Shown: in pieces, positions 1 to 8,001 of the stretch
Position numbering within the stretch: position 1 is the stretch's first letter
How the letters are laid out: each line of letters starts with the position of its first letter
Assembly (NCBI RefSeq): GCF_003013815.1
Contig: NZ_PRLH01000097.1
Span: 1-46,781 of the forward strand
Origin: Cyanothece sp. BG0011
GTDB taxonomy: Bacteria > Cyanobacteriota > Cyanobacteriia > Cyanobacteriales > Microcystaceae
Reading direction: 5' to 3'
Length of the DNA stretch: 46,781 nt
Made by a program: the position numbers and the translations under genes
Notes under the pieces: model-generated
The model's database searches: none
Told to the model about the DNA's origin: nothing
The model's input: the letters and a program-made list of their open reading frames with translations, nothing else

Positions 1-1216
1 CCACAGGTTGTTCTGTAGTAGAATGACCATTATTGGTAACATTTTTCGGAGGTGTGACAATAGATGAATTATCATTTTTTGCTTTAGTTGATGATTGTTT
101 TTTAGAACTTCCGAAACTTTCTTGATAGTAGTTTTCCATGGGAAATCCTAAGGTTTCGACTAAGGTTTTAACCCCTTTCATAAAGCTATCTGGACCACAA
201 ACATAGATAATTCTTTCTTTATAGTCAGGACAAATAGCAGGTAATAAAACCTCGTTTAACCGTCCTTGAAAACCCCACCAGGGATCACCTTTTGTCTGCC
301 GTGTAATGGTTAATGCTAAATTAAAATTACTATGATTAGCTGCCATTGCTTCGAGTTCTTTTCGGTAGATAATATCTCTAGGACTTCTGGCACTATGAAC
401 AAAAGTAATGTTTCTATTGGCAACAGTATCTAGGGCCCAGCGAGACATAGACATCATGGGTGTAATGCCACTTCCAGCGGAAATAAATAATAGTTTAGTT
501 GCGTTATTTTCCACACAGGTGAACTTACCTGATGGTCCAGTTATAGTAATTTCATCCCCTACCTTAAGATGGTCATGTAACCAGTTAGAAACTAACCCAG
601 GAGGCGCGTCAGGAATATCAGCCGGTGGGGGAACTCTTTTGACGGTAATTTCTAAAGTATGGGGACGAGAAGGGGTAGAAGAAATGGAATAAGCCCTTTT
701 AACTGGTTTACCATTAATAGTTAGATTAAGGGTAATAAATTGACCGGGTTTATAGTTAAATAGGGTGGGTGATGTGCCAACAAAACGAAAGGTTTTAACA
801 TCATTGGTATCTTCAATAATATTGATGCAACGAACGGTTATTTTACCTTTATTCCACCAGTTAATCCCTTCTAATGTCGGGGGTTGAGATTGAAAAGAAT
901 TAGGGGTATTTTCTGGAGGTTTTGAGGCTGTTTTTTTTTCTGTTTTGGTGGTGGGTAAAGGAGGAGAGATAGTCGAGGTATTCGATGAACTAGAAGGTGT
1001 AGCAACTGGGTTAGGTTGATAGTTATTGAGAGTTGTTTTAGGATCAATAATAACTTGATTTGATTTTTCTGTTGTTTCTGTTTTTTTGTCGGTAGAACGA
1101 CGATTTTTTCGGGTTAATGCTTTAAGATTTTGTAAACTTCTTTTGTTAGAGGATTTTCCTTTTTTATGATTTGTGCTTTTTTCTGATTTTAGATTTTTTT
1201 CTAATGGGTAAGCCAT
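1..1216 (-). CDS. FAD/NAD(P)-binding oxidoreductase (ferredoxin-reductase/Hcr-like), 3' end beyond window
   Basis: The first 405 codons are visible. They begin at an ATG (1214-1216) lying inside the end of the upstream FHA gene. Residues 1-115 are a lysine-, serine- and proline-rich region without a recognisable fold. From about residue 122 there is a ferredoxin-NADP-reductase-type module. RAYSISS (174-180) is the FAD-binding RxYS signature, ISAGSGITPM (245-254) is the nucleotide loop, and YVCGPDSF (338-345) is the usual C-terminal CGP motif. A low-complexity linker follows from about residue 370, so a C-terminal plant-type 2Fe-2S domain as in Hcr-like reductases is likely but lies outside the window. 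The expected role is electron transfer from NAD(P)H through flavin to an iron-sulfur partner. The basic N-terminal extension is unusual. The start could be later, because the extension is poorly constrained. Confidence 0.85.
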   Translation of the reverse strand, partial: MAYPLEKNLKSEKSTNHKKGKSSNKRSLQNLKALTRKNRRSTDKKTETTEKSNQVIIDPKTTLNNYQPNPVATPSSSSNTSTISPPLPTTKTEKKTASKPPENTPNSFQSQPPTLEGINWWNKGKITVRCINIIEDTNDVKTFRFVGTSPTLFNYKPGQFITLNLTINGKPVKRAYSISSTPSRPHTLEITVKRVPPPADIPDAPPGLVSNWLHDHLKVGDEITITGPSGKFTCVENNATKLLFISAGSGITPMMSMSRWALDTVANRNITFVHSARSPRDIIYRKELEAMAANHSNFNLALTITRQTKGDPWWGFQGRLNEVLLPAICPDYKERIIYVCGPDSFMKGVKTLVETLGFPMENYYQESFGSSKKQSSTKAKNDNSSIVTPPKNVTNNGHSTTEQPV

Positions 1217-1523
1217 CGATAATTAAGACAAATTCACCAATGCGAATAATGTCATCGGTTTCTAAAGGATAAGATTGATTATTATTCACTGCTTCGTCAT
1301 TATATTGGCTGCTTCCTTTTTCTGTTAAATCTTGAAAGTAATATTTCCCTTGTTCAGTAAAAAATTTAGCGTGTATTTCTTGTACTTTGACACTAGGCAG
1401 CATTAACCCGCAACTGGGAGAATTCCCAATTAAACACCCGTCATCTTTGAGGCGATGATCACTTAATTCTAGTTCCTGATGTTCTAGGGGATGTTGCGGA
1501 TTAAATAACTTAATTTTTAGCAT
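1164..1523 (-). CDS. Small FHA domain protein
   Basis: This 119-residue protein is essentially a single forkhead-associated domain. The strand pattern GCLIGNSPSCGLMLP, then VKVQEIHAKF and YYFQDLTEKGSSQYND, matches the FHA core (the glycine after the first strand, a Ser/His pair and the loop before the conserved Asn). FHA domains bind phosphothreonine peptides. The usual GR.S arginine is not obvious here, so binding may be altered. The gene ends in a lysine/arginine-rich tail (KKSKIRKKHKS). Its last 53 bases overlap the start of the downstream reductase in another frame, which suggests translational coupling and a shared role in one redox or signalling unit. Confidence 0.8.
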   Translation of the reverse strand: MLKIKLFNPQHPLEHQELELSDHRLKDDGCLIGNSPSCGLMLPSVKVQEIHAKFFTEQGKYYFQDLTEKGSSQYNDEAVNNNQSYPLETDDIIRIGEFVLIIDGLPIRKKSKIRKKHKS

Positions 1524-1630
1524 GGGATTAACTAGAATAAAAAAGGCGGTAGAGGCTTGCTCCTTATGGTTCTAGAATGCCCAAAAAATTGCTAAAATTA
1601 ACACAGTCAGGATCTTTTTTTAGGGCTGTT

Positions 1631-2569
1631 ATGAAAAGTGTTATTTTTAATCAATATGGGTCTCCTGATGTTCTAGAATACACAGAAGTGGCGAAACCTT
1701 CTCCCACGGCGAAACAATTACTAATTAAAGTTTTCGCTAGTAGTGTTAATCCCGTAGATTGGAAAATTCGTCGCGGAATGTTACAAGTTATTACAGGAAA
1801 AAAGTTTCCGTTGTCCTTGGGTTGTGATTTTTCTGGGGAAGTCGTCGAAACCGGGGCAAAAGTATCGAATTTTCAAGTAGGAGATCAAGTGTACGGTTTC
1901 CTGAGTCCAGGTTCGGGTAACGCTTACGGAGAATATATTGTCACAACGCCTCAGTGTATTAGTTATAAACCCGACAATTTAACCCACTCCCAAGCTGCTA
2001 CGGTTCCCCTGGCTGCTTCTACGGCTTTACAAGGCTTGAGAAACAAAGGAAAGGTCAAAAAAGGTCAAACGGTCTTAATTAACGGTGCATCGGGCGGTGT
2101 CGGTACGTTTGCGGTACAAATTGCTAAGGCATACCAGGCAGAAGTCACAGGGGTTTGTAGTGGTAAAAATATTCCTTTGGTGACAGAGTTAGGGGCCGAT
2201 AAGACCATTGATTATACTCAAGAAGACTTTACCGAAAATGAAAAACAATATGACATTATTTTCGATGTTGTGGGTAATTATTCTTTTAGGAAATGTCAAA
2301 AAAGTTTAAAGCCTCAAGGGATTTATGTTACCTTAACACCCAGTTTACAGTTTATTATTAATCGAGTGTTTGCCTTTTTCTCTCGTCAACAATCCAAACT
2401 CCTGTTAGTTAAACCTCAAGCTAAAGATTTAGCTGAATTAAAAGATTTCATTGAACAAGGAAAAGTTAAACCGATTATTGATAGGGTCTATCAACTATCA
2501 GAAATTAGGGCGGCCCATACTTACAGCCAAAGGGGCCATGTTGTGGGTAAAATTGTATTAGAAGTATAA
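1631..2569 (+). CDS. NAD(P)-dependent zinc-free quinone oxidoreductase / MDR-family dehydrogenase
   Basis: This 312-residue medium-chain dehydrogenase/reductase has an N-terminal GroES-like part (about 1-120). A Rossmann fold follows, with NGASGGVGTF at 151-160 as the dinucleotide-binding loop. No zinc-ligand cysteines are visible, which fits the quinone-oxidoreductase (zeta-crystallin-like) branch. These enzymes reduce quinones or enones with NAD(P)H. The reading frame is open from 1577, but the family N-terminus (MKSVIFNQYG) begins at ATG 1631, so that start is preferred. It lies 18 bp before the MBL hydrolase gene on the same strand, so the two are probably co-transcribed. Confidence 0.85.
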   Translation: MKSVIFNQYGSPDVLEYTEVAKPSPTAKQLLIKVFASSVNPVDWKIRRGMLQVITGKKFPLSLGCDFSGEVVETGAKVSNFQVGDQVYGFLSPGSGNAYGEYIVTTPQCISYKPDNLTHSQAATVPLAASTALQGLRNKGKVKKGQTVLINGASGGVGTFAVQIAKAYQAEVTGVCSGKNIPLVTELGADKTIDYTQEDFTENEKQYDIIFDVVGNYSFRKCQKSLKPQGIYVTLTPSLQFIINRVFAFFSRQQSKLLLVKPQAKDLAELKDFIEQGKVKPIIDRVYQLSEIRAAHTYSQRGHVVGKIVLEV

Positions 2570-2587
2570 AAAAATTGAGATAAAATT

Positions 2588-3298
2588 ATGCTTTTTCGTC
2601 AATTGTTCGATGCAGACTCATCGACTTATACCTATTTAATCGCCGATCGTAGTCTCAAACAAGCTTTATTAGTTGATCCGGTGTTAGAACAAGTAGAACG
2701 CGATCGCCAACTTCTAAACGAGTTAGGATTAACGTTAAAATACTGTTTAGAAACCCATATTCACGCGGATCACATCACAGGAACGGGAAAATTACGAGAA
2801 ATCACGGGATGTTTAGGGATTGTCCCAGAAAATGCCGAGATTGCTTGCGCTGATCGCTTTTTGAAAGATAAGGAAGTGTTACAGTTAGGAAATGTAATCA
2901 TAGAAGCGATCGCTACTCCTGGCCACACCGACAGTCATTTTGCCTATTTGGTCAATGGGAAAGCTATTTTAACGGGGGATGCGTTATTTATTCGCGGATG
3001 CGGACGGACCGACTTTCAAAGTGGAGACCCAGGGATATTGTACGACTCAGTGACCCAGCGACTGTTTACGTTACCAGATGAAACCTTAGTGTATCCCGGC
3101 CATGACTATCGGGGTCACACGGTTTCTACTATTGGGGAAGAAAAACAATATAACCCTCGCTTTGTGGGACGCGCACCGCAAAGCGGATCTCTTCGAGATC
3201 GCCCTAATTTTATCACGTATATGAATAATCTTAATTTACCATTACCTCAAAAGATGATGGAAGCGGTTCCTGCTAACGAAAAATGTGGCAAGATTTGA
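2588..3298 (+). CDS. MBL-fold metallo-hydrolase, persulfide dioxygenase (ETHE1)-like
   Basis: This 236-residue metallo-beta-lactamase-fold protein has the metal motif THIHADH (56-62), H113 in PGHTDSHF, D131 in LTGDALF and H172 in PGHDYRG. The GCGRTDFQ segment after the Asp and the short C-terminus resemble ETHE1/glyoxalase-II-type persulfide dioxygenases, which oxidise glutathione persulfide to sulfite using mononuclear iron. No rhodanese domain is fused. It follows the quinone oxidoreductase by 18 bp. The alternative is a glyoxalase II with another thioester substrate. Confidence 0.8.
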   Translation: MLFRQLFDADSSTYTYLIADRSLKQALLVDPVLEQVERDRQLLNELGLTLKYCLETHIHADHITGTGKLREITGCLGIVPENAEIACADRFLKDKEVLQLGNVIIEAIATPGHTDSHFAYLVNGKAILTGDALFIRGCGRTDFQSGDPGILYDSVTQRLFTLPDETLVYPGHDYRGHTVSTIGEEKQYNPRFVGRAPQSGSLRDRPNFITYMNNLNLPLPQKMMEAVPANEKCGKI

Positions 3299-3321
3299 AT
3301 AGTAAACACCAATTTCCTAGG

Positions 3322-3349
3322 GTAGGGGTCAACGGCCGTTGACCCCTAC
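3322..3349. repeat. 28-bp perfect palindrome, dispersed repeat copy 1
   Basis: A perfect inverted repeat is centred between 3335 and 3336 on the core TCAACGGCCGTTGA, flanked by G4 and C4 runs. A near-identical copy lies at 37730-37757. It occupies the gap between the MBL gene and the DUF3122-like gene. It has no T-tract, so it is not a classic terminator. Confidence 0.85.
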
Positions 3350-3400
3350 AATATAAAAATCTGTAGTTGAAATTAATGAAAATAGTATTACTAAAAAAAC

Positions 3401-3904
3401 ATGACCAAGAAAGTTTTAAAATCGATTTTACTATTAGGGTTGATGTGTTTATTATTTCTACAACCTGCTTATGCTGTGATTAGAGAAAGCAAAATTCCCC
3501 CGAATACTGTCCTTTATAAGTCTATACAAACTTGGCGAGATACGTCTAAAAATCCCTGGCAGGTTATTTTTTTCAAAGAAATCAAAGGGGATAAGGAACC
3601 GACAATTAATCTTCGTTTAGTCGGATTTCCTGATTTATATGAATTTTCCCATCCTCAACCTTTAATTATTAAAATTCGAGACAATTTAACCTTACAAGTT
3701 CCTGATGTATTTGCGAGTGATCAAGCATCTTTTGCGCCTAATATGGGGCAATATGACTTTACACCCATTTTAAATCAACTAGAAAGTAATAATTTTTGGA
3801 TCTTAGAACTTCCTTTAAAAGAGGGTGATTCTAGCAGCATCAAAATTCCTTATTTTATCTTAGAAGAGTGGCAAAAAATTATCAGTTATGATTCACAAAA
3901 CTAA
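3401..3904 (+). CDS. Secreted cyanobacterial DUF3122-like protein
   Basis: This 167-residue protein begins with a clear signal peptide: a basic start MTKKVLKS, a hydrophobic LLLGLMCLLFL stretch, and likely cleavage after the alanine in QPAYA. The mature part (RESKIPPNTVLYKSIQTWRD, then a conserved VIFFKEIKG and LRLVGFPD) resembles the cyanobacterial DUF3122 family, whose function is unknown. It is probably periplasmic or thylakoid-lumenal. The stop overlaps the stop of the convergent hydrolase gene by 4 bp. The family assignment is from memory of the motif pattern only. Confidence 0.7.
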   Translation: MTKKVLKSILLLGLMCLLFLQPAYAVIRESKIPPNTVLYKSIQTWRDTSKNPWQVIFFKEIKGDKEPTINLRLVGFPDLYEFSHPQPLIIKIRDNLTLQVPDVFASDQASFAPNMGQYDFTPILNQLESNNFWILELPLKEGDSSSIKIPYFILEEWQKIISYDSQN

Positions 3905-5526
3905 TTAATAGGTAAGATTATTTTTGATAGTTGATCGGGTTGACTCCATAGTTTTATTGTGATAACTTGAGCCTCAATTAACTTTTCTTCATTGGGTAAT
4001 TTTCCTGTTCCTGTATTTAAAGCATAAGCAGGAAAACAGGCCCCACTGATACTTATTCTTATACAGTTCCCTTGATTAATTTTAATACAAGTGGGTTGTA
4101 ACGGAATTTTTATCGGTAATGTATCTGAGTTGATTCTACAATATCCTTGACTAAAATTATAAACGTTTCCATCGGGTTTAACCTCGGACAAAATAACAGA
4201 AATATCAAAACTTTCTGCATCAGCAGTACAATAAAGTTCAATAAAAGGTATGCCGCTAATTGATAAATCTTCGGTTAAGGTTTCAGAGGTATAAGTTAGA
4301 ATATCAAAACGATTATCTAATTGCGATCGCTCAAAACTCCCGGATGGAATACTAGCATGGCCCCCTAAAGATGGAACAGGCCGCCAGGGATCATGAACAA
4401 TGATATCATGAATATTAGTATCAGGAATTGTATCAATTAATTGACCGTCATCTTCTTTGATATTACCTAAACCTTGACTGAAAATATAGTAATGTTTTTC
4501 TTGTTTATTAACCCAACTTTTAGAATATTTCCATTGATTAGTTCCCATTTCAAACAATGATATGGGTTGAGAATATAAATGATCAATCTCTTTACCTTTG
4601 AGAAAATGATCAAACCAATCAATTTGATATTGATCAATGAAACTAGCCGCTAATTTTGTATAGTTTTGACTTCCTAGTTTTGACCCCCACGGAATATGAC
4701 CCCAAGGACCAATAATCAGGTTTTGAGGATAGTTACTCTGGGTTTTCATGGCGTTATAAAGGTTAATATTTCCCCGTAAATAAGGATCAAACCATCCCCC
4801 AATATGTAACATGGGTAAATCCAGTTTATCAATGAAACTTTTCGGGGATAAATTACGCCAATAATCATCAGAATAAGGGTGATTAATCCAATCATGATAA
4901 AAAGAATTAGAAGCAACCTCTTTTATCAAATTGGGATAAGCAGGAATGGGATCAAATAACGGTAATTTGTGGGACACTTCATACAATTGATGAAACGCCT
5001 GACTATCTCCTTTTAATCTAGCTGTTTCGGCTGCTAATTGTATCGCCCAACCTAAATTAGTTTGTAAACAAAAGGCTCCATTTTCATAGCCCCAATCCTC
5101 ATATAAATCATAAGCCACCATAGAAGGGCAAATGGTTTTTAATGCTTTTGATTGAGTCGATGCTACATACAATTGGGTCATTCCTTGATAAGAAAACCCG
5201 TACATTCCTATGGTTCCTGTACTACCTGGCAACTGAGAAAGCCAATTTATGGTATCAAAACCATCTTCTATTTCATTAGCAAATAAATCAAAATCCCCTT
5301 GAGAGGTTCCTCGTCCTCTTACATCTTGAATAACCACAATATAGCCCTGGGAAGCATACCATAGGGGATGAGCATAAACAACAGTAGAAGCAATTTTTCG
5401 ACCGTAAGGTTGTCGCATTAATAAAATAGGGAAAGACTCGGTGCTGTGGGGTCGATAAACATCAGCATCGAGACGTATTCCATCCCGTGTGGTTAAGGAT
5501 AAGGTTTCTTGTTTAACCTGATACAT
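3901..5526 (-). CDS. CocE/NonD family hydrolase (X-Pro dipeptidyl-peptidase S15 fold)
   Basis: This 541-residue alpha/beta hydrolase belongs to the CocE/S15 family. It has the N-terminal TRDGIRLDADVYRP signature and the oxyanion region RQPYGR. The nucleophile elbow is GFSYQG (Ser112), the acid region is GGWFDPY and the catalytic His lies in GPWGHIPWG. The C-terminal third (from about residue 370) is the jelly-roll domain of this family. Members cleave esters, amides or acyl-peptides; the substrate cannot be read from the sequence. There is no signal peptide, so it is likely cytoplasmic. It stands alone, convergent with the DUF3122-like gene and 25 bp downstream of the YbjN gene on the same strand. 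Confidence 0.88.
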   Translation of the reverse strand: MYQVKQETLSLTTRDGIRLDADVYRPHSTESFPILLMRQPYGRKIASTVVYAHPLWYASQGYIVVIQDVRGRGTSQGDFDLFANEIEDGFDTINWLSQLPGSTGTIGMYGFSYQGMTQLYVASTQSKALKTICPSMVAYDLYEDWGYENGAFCLQTNLGWAIQLAAETARLKGDSQAFHQLYEVSHKLPLFDPIPAYPNLIKEVASNSFYHDWINHPYSDDYWRNLSPKSFIDKLDLPMLHIGGWFDPYLRGNINLYNAMKTQSNYPQNLIIGPWGHIPWGSKLGSQNYTKLAASFIDQYQIDWFDHFLKGKEIDHLYSQPISLFEMGTNQWKYSKSWVNKQEKHYYIFSQGLGNIKEDDGQLIDTIPDTNIHDIIVHDPWRPVPSLGGHASIPSGSFERSQLDNRFDILTYTSETLTEDLSISGIPFIELYCTADAESFDISVILSEVKPDGNVYNFSQGYCRINSDTLPIKIPLQPTCIKINQGNCIRISISGACFPAYALNTGTGKLPNEEKLIEAQVITIKLWSQPDQLSKIILPIN

Positions 5527-5551
5527 TCCGTTAATTGATAAAGGGTTAAAG

Positions 5552-6028
5552 TTAACTATTGGTAATAGCCGTTCCCCCGTAGGTTTCGATTAATTTTTCA
5601 TCATTATCATCAGCAATGGTAGCCACTAAAGTGATGGCGCGAGAAATTTCGCCAGGAGATAAATCGGCAACAGCGCGCTGACTTAACACCACGATTTCAT
5701 TATTCATAATTCCAAAGCGAGTTTCTAAGGTTTCCTCTCCATTCATCTCTAATAATTTTCGCATTAAACCCAGTTCATCTTTAGCAGGAAGGGTTAACAC
5801 AGGGGCCCAAACTGTTAACACATCTTCTTCCGTTTCCCCGGTTAGTTGAACATAGGTTTGAACACTGCCATATTGAAACTTCCAGAGATGTCCTTGATCA
5901 TCATGATGCACCATAGCACTATCATTTTGTTGTAAACTATCGATGACGGTTTCTATTGCTTCTTGATGGCTGACTTCGGTGGTGGTGAAATCATCAGGTA
6001 ACATATAATCTGTGGTTGAGTTAGTCAT
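5552..6028 (-). CDS. YbjN domain-containing protein
   Basis: From ATG 6028 this is a 158-residue acidic protein of the YbjN family (fold related to type III secretion chaperones). It contains the ALVTLPAKDELGLMRKLLEMNGE-like core and the family ending LSPGEISRAITLVATIADDND. In cyanobacteria it is an abundant conserved protein of unknown precise role. The frame is open from 6094, but the extra 22 residues do not match the family, so MTNSTTDYML is chosen. The gene lies 25 bp upstream of the CocE gene on the same strand, which may be a two-gene unit. Confidence 0.8.
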   Translation of the reverse strand: MTNSTTDYMLPDDFTTTEVSHQEAIETVIDSLQQNDSAMVHHDDQGHLWKFQYGSVQTYVQLTGETEEDVLTVWAPVLTLPAKDELGLMRKLLEMNGEETLETRFGIMNNEIVVLSQRAVADLSPGEISRAITLVATIADDNDEKLIETYGGTAITNS

Positions 6029-6178
6029 AATAAGAAAAGAATGCTCAGTGAGTTGATAGTCTATCTTCTTATTATCTCTTGTTGAGGGAGTCAAAAAACA
6101 ACATTTTGTGAAGATATTTAAAAATTTGATCCATCATAGGAGAAAATGGTCTGAGTTGTTATGCTTATTATTATGGTA

Positions 6179-6811
6179 ATGTCCGGTTTTTCCTCAACTT
6201 TAGCCCGTAAAGCCCTTAGTGCTTCTAATGTAGAAGAAGATACGCGATCGCGCATTCTTAAAGCAGCCTTACGTTTATTTGCGGCTAAAGGCTATGATGG
6301 CACAACAACCAAGGATTTGGCCAAGAAAGCCAAAGTAGCAGAAGGCACTCTATTCCGCTATTTTCCTAATAAAAAAGCCATTTTAATCGAAGTCGCCACC
6401 CAAGGATGGATAGAAATTTTAACCGACTTATTAACCGAATTAAGTGAAATGGGAAACTATAAAGCGGTAGCGCAAGTAATGCGAAGACGGGTGTTAAGAA
6501 TGCAGGAAAATAAGGATTTATTACAAGTCTGTTTTATTGAAGCTCAATTTCATCAAGAATTAAGGGAAAAAATACAATCAGAAGTGATTATAAAAATGAC
6601 AGATGTGGCAGAAGCATTCTTTGAAACTGCCATGGAAAAAGGCATTTATCGTCGGATGAATCCTAAAATTGTTGCTCAAGTTTTCTTAGGAATGTTTGCG
6701 ATCGCTGGATTTTCTTCAGACACCATTATCGCCCCAGAAGCGACACCTAAAGCCTTACAGGAGATGGCAGAAGGCATTGCCGATATATTTTTGCATGGGG
6801 TTTTAGCTTAA
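6179..6811 (+). CDS. TetR/AcrR family transcriptional regulator
   Basis: The N-terminal 60 residues are a TetR helix-turn-helix: SRILKAALRLFAAKGYDGTT, then KDLAKKAKVAEGTLFRYFPNKKA. A helical ligand-binding domain of about 150 residues follows. Starts at 6161, 6173 and 6179 are possible. MSGFSSTLARKAL (6179) is preferred because it removes a hydrophobic lead. The ligand and target are unknown. It is divergent from the YbjN gene with about 150 bp between, so it may control itself or that gene. Confidence 0.88.
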   Translation: MSGFSSTLARKALSASNVEEDTRSRILKAALRLFAAKGYDGTTTKDLAKKAKVAEGTLFRYFPNKKAILIEVATQGWIEILTDLLTELSEMGNYKAVAQVMRRRVLRMQENKDLLQVCFIEAQFHQELREKIQSEVIIKMTDVAEAFFETAMEKGIYRRMNPKIVAQVFLGMFAIAGFSSDTIIAPEATPKALQEMAEGIADIFLHGVLA

Positions 6812-6897
6812 TATTAATACATTAAAAGGTACAAAATCTCTTTTTCCGAATTGTATCTAAAATTGTTTTCCAATTTAAATCCTCCGTTATTATTGTG

Positions 6898-6946
6898 AAC
6901 TGGTAACTGTTAACCGGTCACTGGTCACTGGTAACTGTTAACTACT
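6898..6946. repeat. Heptanucleotide tandem repeat (STRR-like), 7 units
   Basis: Seven 7-base units run in phase: aactggt, aactgtt, aaccggt, cactggt, cactggt, aactgtt, aactact. Such short tandemly repeated heptamers are typical of cyanobacterial genomes. The array supplies the stop codon (TAA at 6938-6940 on the minus strand) of the Rpn-type nuclease gene. Confidence 0.8.
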
Positions 6947-7891
6947 ACCTTCAAGAAGTTCTTGAAATTCGTCTAATGAACCGATAGTAATTCCTTGTCT
7001 ATGTAACGTTTTCAATAATTCTAAATCCTCAATTTGGTTAATTTTTTCAATTAAATCTGAGGGTAACACCTCAAAGCGAACTTCTAGCACCTCAATGACA
7101 TTTTCACGACTGCTTTGTAAAATACCCTCAGATATTCCTTCCTGGCGTGCTAACCGTTCAAAACTGGTAACATAAGGCATCTTTAAATCCTCCTCGAAAC
7201 TCATAATTTCCTGTTTAAACTGACTTTCGATGGACTCTGGTAAACTCATCATCCAGTCAATTAATCGGAATAACTCTAATATATCTTGTCTGCTATATCC
7301 TCGTTGATACAAACTTTTGGCGATTCTTAATTTTCCTTGATAACGTCCATCTGGGTCTTGGTTGGTTTGCTGTGTGGTTAAATGAGCGGCTACAATCACC
7401 GCAAAAGGGTTATTATCAGCTAAACTCTCGCTTCTCTGCTGATAATCTAGTAATTTAACCGTAGGAAATAGAAAATTAACCTCACATCCCCAAAGTTCAT
7501 TGTTATATTGATTCGGTCGCCAAGAATCTTGATTATCCGCTAACACCGCTAAACTGACCACAGAACGCCGATACATATCAAAAATACGATAATTATAGAC
7601 ATACATCCGTTCAGCAAAGTCAGAAGCCGCCTGACTCTGGATTTCCACATGAATCAGTACCCAAACTTCAGCCCCATCTCCTCGCCAGACTTTAACTAAT
7701 TTATCCGCTTCTCGAAGACCTATTTCTGCATCCCTAACCACCTGTTGAAATTCCTTATCTAGAAATTCATAGCCTCGACTCCAGTTAATATTGCCATTAA
7801 TTTCTGGGAAAAAGAACGCCATAAACGGTTGAAAATACAGGGATAACGCTTCTTTCCAGGGATTATCATAATCGGCACGTTGCTCTATCAT
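6938..7891 (-). CDS. Rpn family recombination-promoting nuclease / putative transposase (PD-(D/E)XK)
   Basis: This 317-residue protein is of the Rpn/DUF4351-like type common in cyanobacteria. The N-terminal half holds a PD-(D/E)XK-like core (DNPWKEALSLYFQPFMAFFFPE, then READKLVKVWR and VLIHVEIQSQ, the last giving the ExQ-type catalytic strand). The C-terminal part is helical, with RLARQEGISEGI and a final leucine-rich region that usually mediates association. Rpn proteins are DNA endonucleases linked to recombination. They occur in many copies and are often annotated as transposases, although they lack terminal repeats. The stop codon falls inside a heptamer repeat array. Confidence 0.8.
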   Translation of the reverse strand: MIEQRADYDNPWKEALSLYFQPFMAFFFPEINGNINWSRGYEFLDKEFQQVVRDAEIGLREADKLVKVWRGDGAEVWVLIHVEIQSQAASDFAERMYVYNYRIFDMYRRSVVSLAVLADNQDSWRPNQYNNELWGCEVNFLFPTVKLLDYQQRSESLADNNPFAVIVAAHLTTQQTNQDPDGRYQGKLRIAKSLYQRGYSRQDILELFRLIDWMMSLPESIESQFKQEIMSFEEDLKMPYVTSFERLARQEGISEGILQSSRENVIEVLEVRFEVLPSDLIEKINQIEDLELLKTLHRQGITIGSLDEFQELLEGSS

Positions 7892-8001
7892 TGTTGCACC
7901 AAGCTATTAAAGATTATTCTTTATTGTTTATCTATGGTTCAATTATTTGATTAAAATGTTTACCAAGCATAAAAAGAAAAGAATTCAGGGTGTTATCACC
8001 A

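Noticed and set aside
408-692. Plus-strand reading frame of 94 codons
   Set aside because: It is antisense to the clearly coding FAD/NAD reductase and has no domain-like content.
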